This document shows positions 1 through 7,062 of a stretch of 64,000 nt of DNA, piece by piece. How positions within the stretch are numbered: the first letter of the stretch is position 1; each line of letters starts with the position of its first letter. A program made the position numbers and the translations under genes. The stretch covers positions 1 through 64,000 of the forward strand of contig CAZCOA010000006.1 of the NCBI GenBank assembly GCA_964500225.1. The letters are read 5' to 3'. The notes under the pieces were generated by a model. The model worked only from the letters and a program-made list of their open reading frames with translations. It made no database searches and was not told the origin of the DNA. This DNA comes from JAAYDY01 sp964500225 (GTDB lineage Bacteria > Planctomycetota > Phycisphaerae > FEN-1346 > JAACEH01).

Positions 1-64
1 CCAGCCCTGCGCCAAGCAGGAGCATCGTAGTCCGCTCCGGAACGGGTTCGGGGCTGAGCGCGAT
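1..64 (-). other. PEP-CTERM sorting motif in frame behind an amber stop
   Basis: Reading the minus strand on from the TAG at 67-65 without changing frame gives a stretch containing SPEPVPERTTMLLLGAGL, then the window ends. This is the layout of a PEP-CTERM signal: a short linker, a Pro-Glu-Pro-type motif, a hydrophobic helix and, presumably outside the window, a basic tail. The motif is slightly off consensus because a second PEP-like element reads PER. It follows directly on the Gly-rich C-terminus of the preceding gene, so it is most simply that gene's own anchor, cut off by a nonsense codon, a sequencing error or a read-through stop. Confidence 0.7.
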
Positions 65-1102
65 CTAGCCCTCGGTGCCGCTGCCGCCACCACCGCCGCC
101 GCCACCGCCCCCACCGCCGCCGGGCAGCTCACTGTCGGCAACGCCGCCTCCGCCGAAACTGGCGCCGCGACCGCCACCGAAACCAACCAGGTTAACCACG
201 GGCGGCAGGTACTCGGATTGCTCGAACGACTCCTGGACCCGCTCGTCGGGCACTTCGATGTTCGTCACGACCGCAATGTAGGGTCCCGGGTTGTTGCTGA
301 CGCCGACGACTACCGTCGCGCTGACGCTGGAATCGGCAATGGCCGCCGGCAGCAGGCCGAGGCTGAGGCCGAGGCTAAAAGCCCGCCCGGGATGCCGCTT
401 CGGTTCGGGCGCCTTGTCGGCCATCCGGCCGAACGCCGCGCTGTAGGGCAGCAATTCGTTGCTGTCCAGCTCCACCTTGAGGTTATCGACAAACTCGACC
501 GACGTGCCGACCAGATCGCCCGAAGCGTCCGACCGGGCCCCTTCGTTGTCGATCTGGAACCCGACCTGAAGGTTCCGGTGCGGACGGACATAGCTGAGGG
601 CCGTCTCCGGAGCGTGCGACCACTTCAGGGCGTCGCCCGTGGGCCGCCCGCTGCGGGCCATGACGAACATCTGCGGCCCAAGCGACAGGTACGAGAAATC
701 GCACAGCGGATTGCCGATTTCGTCGTCGCCGATGTCGGCCATCTCATATCTGGCGGACTGGAAGACTTTCGCGTGCGGCCGCTCGACGTTGTCCGGCGCG
801 CTGAACAGCACGGCAGGCAACCGGCTCGTGTCCGTCGCCGCCGGATACCCGGCCTCCAGCCGCAGGTCGTTGGCCGTGTTCCACGTCAGCAGGCGCATAT
901 CCACCGCGGTCGCCGGCTTCGTCGGCAGCGCCGCCGGCGCGCCGGGAACTCGGGGGGCCATATCGGCGACCGCCGCTTGCGGCACCTCGTCAGCCACCCA
1001 CGGCGTCGCCATCGTCCCGCCATAGGACGTGGTGCCAAAGGCCGCCACCGCAGCCAAGGCGGAGCACCACGATACAATTCTGGTGAGAATTCCCCTCGAC
1101 AT
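65..1102 (-). CDS. Secreted Gly-rich protein, probable PEP-CTERM protein truncated by TAG
   Basis: Encodes 345 residues. The ATG at 1102 is preferred over an in-frame TTG at 1117 because GGGGAG lies seven bases upstream of it. The N-terminus is a signal peptide (basic MSRGILTR, hydrophobic core, small residues near 25-30). The middle region resembles no family I recognise and is probably extracellular beta-structure. The last 40 residues are almost pure Gly/Ser with an uninterrupted run of more than ten Gly, then the TAG. PEP-CTERM proteins often carry such a flexible linker just before the sorting motif, and that motif is found in frame beyond the stop. A promoter at 1253-1281 and a leader inverted repeat at 1126-1147 lie upstream. 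Confidence 0.75.
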   Translation of the reverse strand: MSRGILTRIVSWCSALAAVAAFGTTSYGGTMATPWVADEVPQAAVADMAPRVPGAPAALPTKPATAVDMRLLTWNTANDLRLEAGYPAATDTSRLPAVLFSAPDNVERPHAKVFQSARYEMADIGDDEIGNPLCDFSYLSLGPQMFVMARSGRPTGDALKWSHAPETALSYVRPHRNLQVGFQIDNEGARSDASGDLVGTSVEFVDNLKVELDSNELLPYSAAFGRMADKAPEPKRHPGRAFSLGLSLGLLPAAIADSSVSATVVVGVSNNPGPYIAVVTNIEVPDERVQESFEQSEYLPPVVNLVGFGGGRGASFGGGGVADSELPGGGGGGGGGGGGGSGTEG

Positions 1103-1125
1103 TGCTCGACTCCCCAATTAAGACT

Positions 1126-1147
1126 GGATCCGCACACGCGCGGATCC
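1126..1147 (-). promoter_or_regulatory. Perfect inverted repeat in leader of the Gly-rich protein gene
   Basis: GGATCCGC and GCGGATCC (8 bp, no mismatch) flank the six-base loop ACACGC, about 24 bases upstream of the start codon at 1102 and inside the predicted leader. It could be an mRNA hairpin near the ribosome site or an operator. No protein partner can be named. Confidence 0.45.
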
Positions 1148-1252
1148 GACAATCCGGAGCAGGGACGCACCGCTGTAACCTGGGAAGTGATCCAGAGCCC
1201 AGCGCCTCCCCCGAGGCTTGACCACGGCCCCTAAAAGCCATGGACCTATAGT

Positions 1253-1281
1253 ATTATAGTGCGGTTTCGCAGGAAACGCAA
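1253..1281 (-). promoter_or_regulatory. Sigma70-type promoter, TTGCGT-N17-TATAAT
   Basis: On the minus strand the -35 box TTGCGT (1281-1276) and a perfect -10 box TATAAT (1258-1253) are 17 bases apart. Transcription would start near 1246 and give a leader of about 144 bases for the gene starting at 1102. Confidence 0.6.
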
Positions 1282-2435
1282 ATCTGCGATCCTCTTTTTC
1301 GGGATAGCCGGGACAGACAGTTCCGGAAAAACTATAACTGACTCACTGGTCACGTGTTACAATCGGACCCTCGCCACGATTACCGGCCAACCGGCGAGGA
1401 AATCCGGCTTCGGCGCCGCGTCCGTCTCGGACACGGCGACGGGCCAAGGATGACAGTGGCGGCCGCATCCGCACGGCCGAAGGCATCTGCGCCGCAGGGC
1501 GTCCATGGGTTTTCAATACAGGCAACGCGACTCCGCAGACAGGCAGGCAGAGCGATCCGTGTTGGTCTTGGTCTGTGGAAATCGCGAGAAGGAAGGGATG
1601 GCACTGGTCGTCGGCACCGGGACTCCAACCGTGGCGCGGCCGCTCGCGCTTCGGTAACCGTCGTCGCGTCCCGCGCGGAGGATTCGCGGCGACTTCTCGC
1701 CGCAGGATCCCAGAGAGTGCGTCGGGTGGACGCTCTGTTGAGCTCAATGCTCGGCGCAGTCGGGTCCGCCATGTGCCGCAGGCCGGTCTCGACGCCGACG
1801 ACCAACCGCAGCCCGATCCACAGGGCTGCATGTGCCATATGAACTTGTCCGTGCCCGGCCGCGGAAAGCCACCTCAGGTTGCACAAGCTGAGCGGCACAG
1901 GGCAACAATGGTTTGGCTCGATCCGATCACGGACAGCGCGGCTCGCGGGCGACCTACGGCGTGCGACGCTCCCTGGGGAGGACTCCGCTTCCAAGGGGAT
2001 TCCGACGTGCGGAGATGGTGCGAACAAAAAAGCGTTACACCGCTTCTGGTCCAACCCCGAACACCTTCCCGGAACGCCTGGCGGCCAGTCCGATTTGTCT
2101 TTGCGTCGTGGTCCACTTTTTCCGCCGGCAACGAAGCAAGGGGAACCCGGCGGACTCATTCGCTTACGACCAGCGCTCGGCACGACACCACCAGAGAAAA
2201 ACAGCCAAGTCCGGGTGCGTCCTGATCTGAATCGGGGCGAGGGGAACCGGCATCACACGAGGATCGTTGCTTTCGATTCGGCCGCTGCGTCCGCCGCAGA
2301 CAGCCCTGTGTTGCCCGTTCTCGCCCGACGTCCGTTTGCGATTCACCTCCCTTATAGGCGTCTCCACCGGCAACACTACGCACAAACGGCAAGGCGTCAA
2401 ATGAAGAGGGTAGTCGAATTTCTGCAGGAGATGCA
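1282..2435. other. Long stretch without a recognisable gene
   Basis: Open frames exist on both strands here, but their translations are Arg/Pro/Ser-rich, overlap one another on both strands, lack convincing ribosome sites and match no family I know. Base composition is less extreme than in the flanking genes. I found no tRNA T-loop, no tmRNA or RNase P core and no repeats. It may be intergenic DNA, a decayed gene or a structured RNA I do not recognise. Confidence 0.4.
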
Positions 2436-2693
2436 ATGCCTTCGGCAATAAGCGGTTACGGTTCTTCCCGGCCGCATCGAAATTTGTGCCGCACCCGTTG
2501 CGACAGTACGGAAACACCGACTTTTTACGCCTTTGCGGTGGCTCAGCGCGTCTCCGGCCGCAACAGACTTGTGGCTGCACAGCGGGCCGACCTTCGGACG
2601 CTTGCCTCCCTGTGGCTCGCGCCGGTGGTGCTCATCGCGATGGGCCTGCTGTTCGTGACGCTTCAGGGACTCGTCATGCTGGACCTGATATAA
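2436..2693 (+). CDS. Possible small membrane protein
   Basis: An 85-residue frame opens with ATG six bases after a clear AGGAG ribosome site. The first 55 residues are polar and Arg-rich. The last 25-30 form a convincing single membrane helix (LAPVVLIAMGLLFVTLQGLV), followed by a short tail. It lies just upstream of the SRP RNA promoter. No family is recognised. The good ribosome site and the C-terminal helix support a real tail-anchored-like protein, but the N-terminal composition looks non-coding, so this is tentative. Confidence 0.3.
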   Translation: MPSAISGYGSSRPHRNLCRTRCDSTETPTFYAFAVAQRVSGRNRLVAAQRADLRTLASLWLAPVVLIAMGLLFVTLQGLVMLDLI

Positions 2694-2788
2694 CCGCAAG
2701 CGGGTGCGTGCAGGCTTTGTTGACCCGAGCCACACGTTGCGTGGGAAGGTTCGTTCCCCCGGTTTTTGCTCGATTTTTCCGGGCTCAG

Positions 2789-2797
2789 TGGTACACT
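2789..2797 (+). promoter_or_regulatory. Extended -10 element ahead of the SRP RNA
   Basis: TGGTACACT is an extended -10 (TGn plus TACACT). No good -35 box is seen at 16-18 bases. Initiation would fall near 2804, about 45 bases before the base-paired RNA starts, implying a 5' leader removed by processing, as occurs for the Bacillus homologue. Confidence 0.4.
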
Positions 2798-2848
2798 GGT
2801 TGCTAAAGGGGGAACCACTCCCGGTTGATCTTTGCACAAGGGAATGAC

Positions 2849-3152
2849 GGGAAACGGGAAGAAAAGGGCCGTGCTACGTGGGGCGTTAGCGGTGCCCTGT
2901 CACCTGCCATCCGCTTTAGCAGGGCGGAATTCCTTTCCGAGGGGCGTCGGCGGGCATGGCGTTCGCCGCCACCGGGTGTTGACGGCCGGCCCCCATGCGA
3001 TGGGCGTCTGGTGAACCTGGTCAGGGCGGAGACGCAGCAGCCATAAGCCTGTGCGTCCATGCGCCGTGGGACCTTCCGGCCTGAGCCGCGGAGCGTCGAT
3101 ACATGTCCGTTGCGTTTCGGAGAAAGGTGCACGGCCCTTTTCTCTGTTTCCC
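2849..3152 (+). ncRNA. ffs: Signal recognition particle RNA, large bacterial type with Alu domain
   Basis: The RNA core of the signal recognition particle, which with Ffh targets nascent membrane and secreted proteins. Domain IV is explicit: CAGG (3022-3025), stem GCG/CGC (3026-3028 with 3033-3035), GNRA loop GAGA (3029-3032) and AGCAG (3036-3040), the Ffh-binding asymmetric loop. The 5' part matches the Alu domain of Bacillus scRNA as I recall it: GCCGTGCTA, TAGCGGTGCCCTGT, CCTGC, TAGCAGGGC and GGTGTTGAC. The ends close by perfect pairing of 2861-2874 with 3129-3142 (14 bp) and 2849-2855 with 3146-3152 (7 bp). About 300 nt makes this the large type, not the 4.5S type. Exact mature ends are uncertain. 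dnaX begins 100 bases downstream, the same order as in Bacillus. Confidence 0.95.
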
Positions 3153-3158
3153 GCGCGA

Positions 3159-3177
3159 GCCGCCGCCCAGCGGCGGC
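3159..3177 (+). terminator. GC-rich hairpin after the SRP RNA
   Basis: GCCGCCG and CGGCGGC pair perfectly around the loop CCCAG just after the SRP RNA 3' stem. No T-run follows, so it is either an inefficient terminator or a processing/stability element separating the RNA from the dnaX leader. Confidence 0.4.
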
Positions 3178-3253
3178 CGTCGCCCGTCGATCCCGACGTG
3201 CCGCAACACCGCTGCCCCTTGCCCGGTGTCTGAAACTCAGGGACGTCTGTGCC

Positions 3254-4756
3254 ATGGCTTACACCGTGCTGGCTCGCCGTTACCGACCGCAGACCTTCGA
3301 CGAGGTCATCGGCCAGGAGGCCGTGGCCCGGACGTTGAAGAACGCCATCGCGTCGGACCGCGTGGCGCACGCCTACCTGTTCACCGGGACGCGCGGCGTG
3401 GGCAAAACAACCATGGCCCGCATCCTGGCCAAGGCCCTGAACTGCGAGAAAGGCCCGACGGCCGAACCCTGCGGCAAGTGCGATTCCTGCAAGCGCATTC
3501 TGAGCGGCGACGACCTGGACGTGATCGAAATCGACGGCGCGTCGAACACGGGCGTGGACAACGTTCGCGAGCTTCGGGCCAATGCGATCTACGCGCCGGC
3601 GCGCAGCCGGTTCAAGATTTACATCATCGACGAAGTGCACATGCTCTCGACCGGGGCGTTCAACGCCCTGCTGAAGACCCTGGAAGAGCCGCCCGAGCAC
3701 GTCAAGTTCATCTTCGCGACGACCGACCCGCAGAAAGTGCCCAACACGATCCATAGCCGGTGCCAGCGGTTCGATTTCCGCAGCGTGCCGGCGGAGGTGA
3801 TCGCGGAGTACCTGGTCACGCTCTGCCGCAAGGAGAAGGTCAAGGCCGACAAGGAAGCCCTCCAGATCATCGCGCGCGAGGGCCGCGGCAGTGTGCGCGA
3901 CGCGCTGACGCTACTGGACCAGGCCATTACGCTGTGCGAGGGCGACGTGCAGGTCGGGCCGGTGCTGGAGTCGCTGGGGCTGACCGTGAGCCGCCGGTTC
4001 TTCGAGGTCCTCGATGCCGTGGCGGCGCACGACGTGCCGCAAACGCTGAAGCTGCTCGATGCGGCGCTGAACGAGGGGCTGGAGTGCGGCGAGTTCGCGG
4101 ATCATCTGCTGGATCATTTGCGGTCGCTGCTGCTGGTGAAGATCGCCGGACCCGAGGCGCCAGGGTTGGAGACGACGGCCGAGGAGCGCAAGCTCCTGGC
4201 CCAGCAGGCGGGGAAGTTCACGGAAGACCACCTGACGCTGGCGCTGGAGCTGGTGGGCGAAGCGCGGCAACGGTTGCGCAATGTGCCGCACGGTCGTCCG
4301 CTGATCGAGCTGGCGCTGATCCAGTTGGCGCGGATGCCGGACTTCGAAGCGATTGGCACCGCCCTGGACCGGCTCCGGTCGGCGATGGCCAACGGGGGCT
4401 CTGCCGCCGCGGGGGCGTCCGCCGCCGCGTCTGTCGAAAAAAAAAAGCCTGAGCCGCTGAGCGTCCCCGATGAGGGCGCCGCCGGCAACGACGACGATGC
4501 GTGTCGGACAACCGATGCTCCCCCGGAGGCGTTGCGGTGCCGCAGTGTGACTCAGGATGTCCAACGCATGGGCAATGGCGAATGGGGCGGCGCCCGCTCG
4601 CCCTCGGCGTCTTCCAAGGCCGTCTCGGCTCTGAGGCCGCTGACGCAGGCCGAGCAACAGGAGATCAGGAGCGATCCCAAAGTGCAGCGCATTTTGTCGC
4701 TGTTCGAGGGCGAGATCATCGATATGGGGCGCACGGAAGTGCGACACGAAGACTAG
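3254..4756 (+). CDS. dnaX: DNA polymerase III subunits tau/gamma (DnaX)
   Basis: The clamp-loader ATPase that loads the sliding clamp; full-length tau also contacts the polymerase and helicase. The 500-residue product starts MAYTVLARRYRPQTF, the family start, so the longer upstream frame is not used. Walker A is GTRGVGKT (45-52), the zinc module uses Cys 64, 73, 76 and 79, and Walker B ends in DEVH (126-129). Clamp-loader domain III ends near residue 380, followed by a low-complexity Ala-rich linker and a tau-specific tail of about 105 residues. The linker contains E395-KKK encoded by an A10 run, where -1 shifting gives a 399-residue gamma-like protein. recR follows after 9 bases. Confidence 0.97.
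   Translation: MAYTVLARRYRPQTFDEVIGQEAVARTLKNAIASDRVAHAYLFTGTRGVGKTTMARILAKALNCEKGPTAEPCGKCDSCKRILSGDDLDVIEIDGASNTGVDNVRELRANAIYAPARSRFKIYIIDEVHMLSTGAFNALLKTLEEPPEHVKFIFATTDPQKVPNTIHSRCQRFDFRSVPAEVIAEYLVTLCRKEKVKADKEALQIIAREGRGSVRDALTLLDQAITLCEGDVQVGPVLESLGLTVSRRFFEVLDAVAAHDVPQTLKLLDAALNEGLECGEFADHLLDHLRSLLLVKIAGPEAPGLETTAEERKLLAQQAGKFTEDHLTLALELVGEARQRLRNVPHGRPLIELALIQLARMPDFEAIGTALDRLRSAMANGGSAAAGASAAASVEKKKPEPLSVPDEGAAGNDDDACRTTDAPPEALRCRSVTQDVQRMGNGEWGGARSPSASSKAVSALRPLTQAEQQEIRSDPKVQRILSLFEGEIIDMGRTEVRHED
4437..4479 (+). promoter_or_regulatory. Programmed frameshift/slippage site in dnaX
   Basis: Ten consecutive A (4437-4446) followed by G create the heptamer A-AAA-AAG in phase (4441-4447), the sequence used in E. 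coli dnaX. After a -1 shift the next codons are GCC TGA (stop 4450-4452). The +1 frame also stops within about 15 bases. A hairpin, GCGTCCC (4461-4467) with GGGCGC (4474-4479) and one bulged T, could stimulate the shift, although the 13-base spacer is longer than usual. Transcriptional slippage on A10, as in Thermus dnaX, would give the same short product. Confidence 0.8.
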
Positions 4757-4765
4757 GACGGGACC

Positions 4766-5368
4766 ATGGCAGACGCGACACCGACGCTGGCGAATCTGAT
4801 ACGGCAGTTGATGCGGCTGCCGGGAATCGGCGCGCGGACGGCCGAGCGCCTGGCGTTTCACCTGATGAACGCGCCGCAGGACGAGGCCCTGGCCCTGGCA
4901 TCGGCCATTAGCGAGATGCGAAGCCGGTTGACGGAGTGCTCGGTGTGCTATAATCGGACGGACGCCGATCCGTGCGCGATTTGCAGCGACGCGTCGCGCG
5001 ACCGGGCGCTGGTGTGCGTGGTCGAGACGCCGCGCGACGTGGCGCGGATCGAGGAGACGGGGCTGTTCCGGGGGCTGTACCATGTGCTCAAGGGGCATGT
5101 GGCGCCGACCGAGGGCATCGGGCCGGAGAACCTGACGATCGGTGCGTTGGTGGAGCGTGTGCGCCGCGGAGAAATTCGCGAGGTGATCCTGGCGACCAAT
5201 CCGACGCTGGAGAGCGACGCCACGGCGCTGGAGGTGTGCGAGCGGTTGAAGGGGCTGCCGGTGACGGTCACGCGACTGGCTCGCGGGCTGCCGACCGGCG
5301 GGACGTTGGAGTACGTGAGCCGCAACGTGCTGTCGGACGCCCTGAGCGGGCGGCAGCAGATGAAATAG
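4766..5368 (+). CDS. recR: Recombination mediator protein RecR
   Basis: RecR forms a ring-shaped clamp with RecO/RecF partners and loads RecA at gapped DNA. The 200-residue length is typical. The N-terminal helix-hairpin-helix contains LMRLPGIGARTAERLAFHL; a four-Cys zinc site (CSVC...CAIC, about residues 57-72) precedes the Toprim domain, which begins VCVVETPRDV with its acidic residue. The C-terminus carries the conserved LARGLPTGGTLEYV. It sits 9 bases after dnaX and 30 before rpoN, so the three are probably co-transcribed. The nucleoid protein gene ybaB, often found between dnaX and recR, is missing here. Confidence 0.97.
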   Translation: MADATPTLANLIRQLMRLPGIGARTAERLAFHLMNAPQDEALALASAISEMRSRLTECSVCYNRTDADPCAICSDASRDRALVCVVETPRDVARIEETGLFRGLYHVLKGHVAPTEGIGPENLTIGALVERVRRGEIREVILATNPTLESDATALEVCERLKGLPVTVTRLARGLPTGGTLEYVSRNVLSDALSGRQQMK

Positions 5369-5398
5369 CGGGGCCAAGTAGCCGGCACGGGACAAGCG

Positions 5399-6871
5399 AT
5401 GCGTTTCGACACGAGCATGCAGGTTCGCCTAGAGCAGCGCATGAAGCTGGCGCCGCGGATGATCCAGTCGATGGAGATTCTGCAACTGCCGCTTCTGGCG
5501 CTGGAGGAGCGGATCCAGCAGGAGCTGGTGTCGAATCCGGTGCTGGAGATGCGGGAATCGGACGACGAACCGCCGGAGCCGACGTCCGATACGTCTGAAC
5601 CGGAAGGCGGCGTCCAGGAAGAGCGTCCGCTGGAAGTGACCGATCGGGGGGAAGCGGACGAGTTCGACCGCCTTCAGGCGATGGCGGACGAATGGGACGG
5701 GTACTTCGATCAGGAGTCGGTGCCGAAGGCGCGCATGAGCCGCGGCGAGCGCGATGCCAAGCTCGACGCCCTTCAGAACACGGCGGCGCCGGGTGAGAAC
5801 CTGCACGAGGTGCTGCTGGAACAGTTCGCCTTCTTCGACACCGATCCGGTGATTCGGGAGCTGGGCGAGACGATCATCCGGAACCTGGACGACAACGGGT
5901 ACCTTCGCGTGCCGCTGGAGGAGTTGTTGCCGGACGTTCGCGGCGGAGCGACGCTCGCGCAGGCCGAGACGGCGCTGGCGCTGGTGCAGCGGCTGGATCC
6001 GCCGGGCGTCGGCGCGCGGGACCTTCGGGAGTGCCTGCTGATCCAGTTGAAACGGTCGGGCGACGACAATCCCCTGGTCCGCAAGATCGTGACCGACCAT
6101 CTGCATGACATCGAGGGCAACCGGTATCCGCAGGTGGCCAAGCGGCTGGGCGTGAGCATTGCCGCCGTGAAGGAGGCCGTAGCACGCATCCGGCGTCTGA
6201 ATCCGAAGCCCGGCGCCTCGATCTCCGAAGAGACGGCGCCGTACATCACGCCGGACGTCGAGATCGTGTACGACGAGAAGCAGAAGGATTACCGCGTGGT
6301 GGTGCTGGACGAGCGGACGCCTCGCCTTTACATCAGCCCGTTGTACCGCAAGATGCTGCATCGTCGCGACCTGGACGCCAAGACGCGCGAGTTTGTGGCC
6401 CGGAACGTGCGGTCGGCGCGTTGGCTGATCGAGGCCATCGAGCAGCGTAAGAGCACCCTGCAGCGAGTGGTCCAGTCGATCGTGAAGTTCCAGCGTCCGT
6501 TCCTGGATCACGGGCCCGAACACATTCAGCCGCTGAAGATGCAACAGGTGGCCGACGACGTAAAGCTGCACGTGGGCACCATCAGCCGCGCGGTGGACGA
6601 CAAGTACGCCGACACGCCGTGGGGCATCGTCGCGTTGCGGCGGTTCTTCACGGGCGGCACTGAGACCGCCGGCGGCGAGACCATCGCCTGGGACCATGTG
6701 CGGACAAAGCTCAAGGAGATGATCGACAACGAGGACAAGAAGCACCCGTTGTCGGATGATCAGATCATGGAACGGTTCAAGGCCCAGGGCATCGACCTGG
6801 CAAGGCGGACCGTGGCGAAGTACCGCAAGATCATGAATATTCCCTCCAGCCGCCGCCGCAAGCAGTTCTGA
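5399..6871 (+). CDS. rpoN: RNA polymerase sigma-54 factor (RpoN)
   Basis: The alternative sigma factor that recognises -24/-12 promoters and needs an AAA+ activator to melt DNA. The 490 residues show region I (residues 8-50, LEQRMKLAPRMIQSMEILQL, with NPVLE following), an acidic region II (50-110), the core-binding domain, a helix-turn-helix near 360-420, and the C-terminal RpoN box ARRTVAKYRK that reads the -24 element. Third gene of the dnaX-recR-rpoN run. No sigma-54 activator is encoded in this window, so its targets are unknown. I saw no convincing GG-N10-GC promoter nearby. Confidence 0.97.
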   Translation: MRFDTSMQVRLEQRMKLAPRMIQSMEILQLPLLALEERIQQELVSNPVLEMRESDDEPPEPTSDTSEPEGGVQEERPLEVTDRGEADEFDRLQAMADEWDGYFDQESVPKARMSRGERDAKLDALQNTAAPGENLHEVLLEQFAFFDTDPVIRELGETIIRNLDDNGYLRVPLEELLPDVRGGATLAQAETALALVQRLDPPGVGARDLRECLLIQLKRSGDDNPLVRKIVTDHLHDIEGNRYPQVAKRLGVSIAAVKEAVARIRRLNPKPGASISEETAPYITPDVEIVYDEKQKDYRVVVLDERTPRLYISPLYRKMLHRRDLDAKTREFVARNVRSARWLIEAIEQRKSTLQRVVQSIVKFQRPFLDHGPEHIQPLKMQQVADDVKLHVGTISRAVDDKYADTPWGIVALRRFFTGGTETAGGETIAWDHVRTKLKEMIDNEDKKHPLSDDQIMERFKAQGIDLARRTVAKYRKIMNIPSSRRRKQF

Positions 6872-6925
6872 ACGGCGAGCCGCACGCGTTTGAATAGCTG
6901 ACGTACGCAACAAGCTGTCAACGCC

Positions 6926-6949
6926 CGTGGCCACACGAGCGCGGCCACG
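6926..6949 (+). terminator. Hairpin downstream of rpoN
   Basis: CGTGGCC (6926-6932) pairs with GGCCACG (6943-6949) over a ten-base loop, 55 bases past the rpoN stop. Only a weak pyrimidine stretch follows, so intrinsic termination is uncertain. Confidence 0.35.
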
Positions 6950-7024
6950 CCGCCTCCTTGCAATCTGACGGCCCCCTGCGGCGGCGCGGGCAGGTTTGAA
7001 CTACCCGTCATCTAGCGCATCGAA

Positions 7025-7030
7025 TATAAT
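7025..7030 (+). promoter_or_regulatory. Candidate -10 box TATAAT before the gene at 7063
   Basis: A perfect TATAAT stands in an AT-rich patch 32 bases ahead of the start codon. TTGAAC at 6996-7001 is 23 bases away, too far for a normal -35, so only the -10 is supported. Confidence 0.35.
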
Positions 7031-7062
7031 AGGTATTATGAATTTCGGCGGGAGGACGGTTC

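Noticed and set aside
75..281. Plus-strand frame coding for a poly-Pro protein
   Set aside because: It is the antisense of the poly-Gly region of the gene at 65-1102, with no ribosome site or independent support.
1218..1252. TTGACC followed by TATAGT on the plus strand
   Set aside because: The spacer is 23 bases and no plus-strand gene follows; the same AT patch makes a better minus-strand promoter.
1393..1412. GAGGAAATCCGGC resembling the RNase P RNA core GAGGAAAGTCC
   Set aside because: One base short of the core, and the partner ACAGAA-type segment and P4 pairing are absent downstream.
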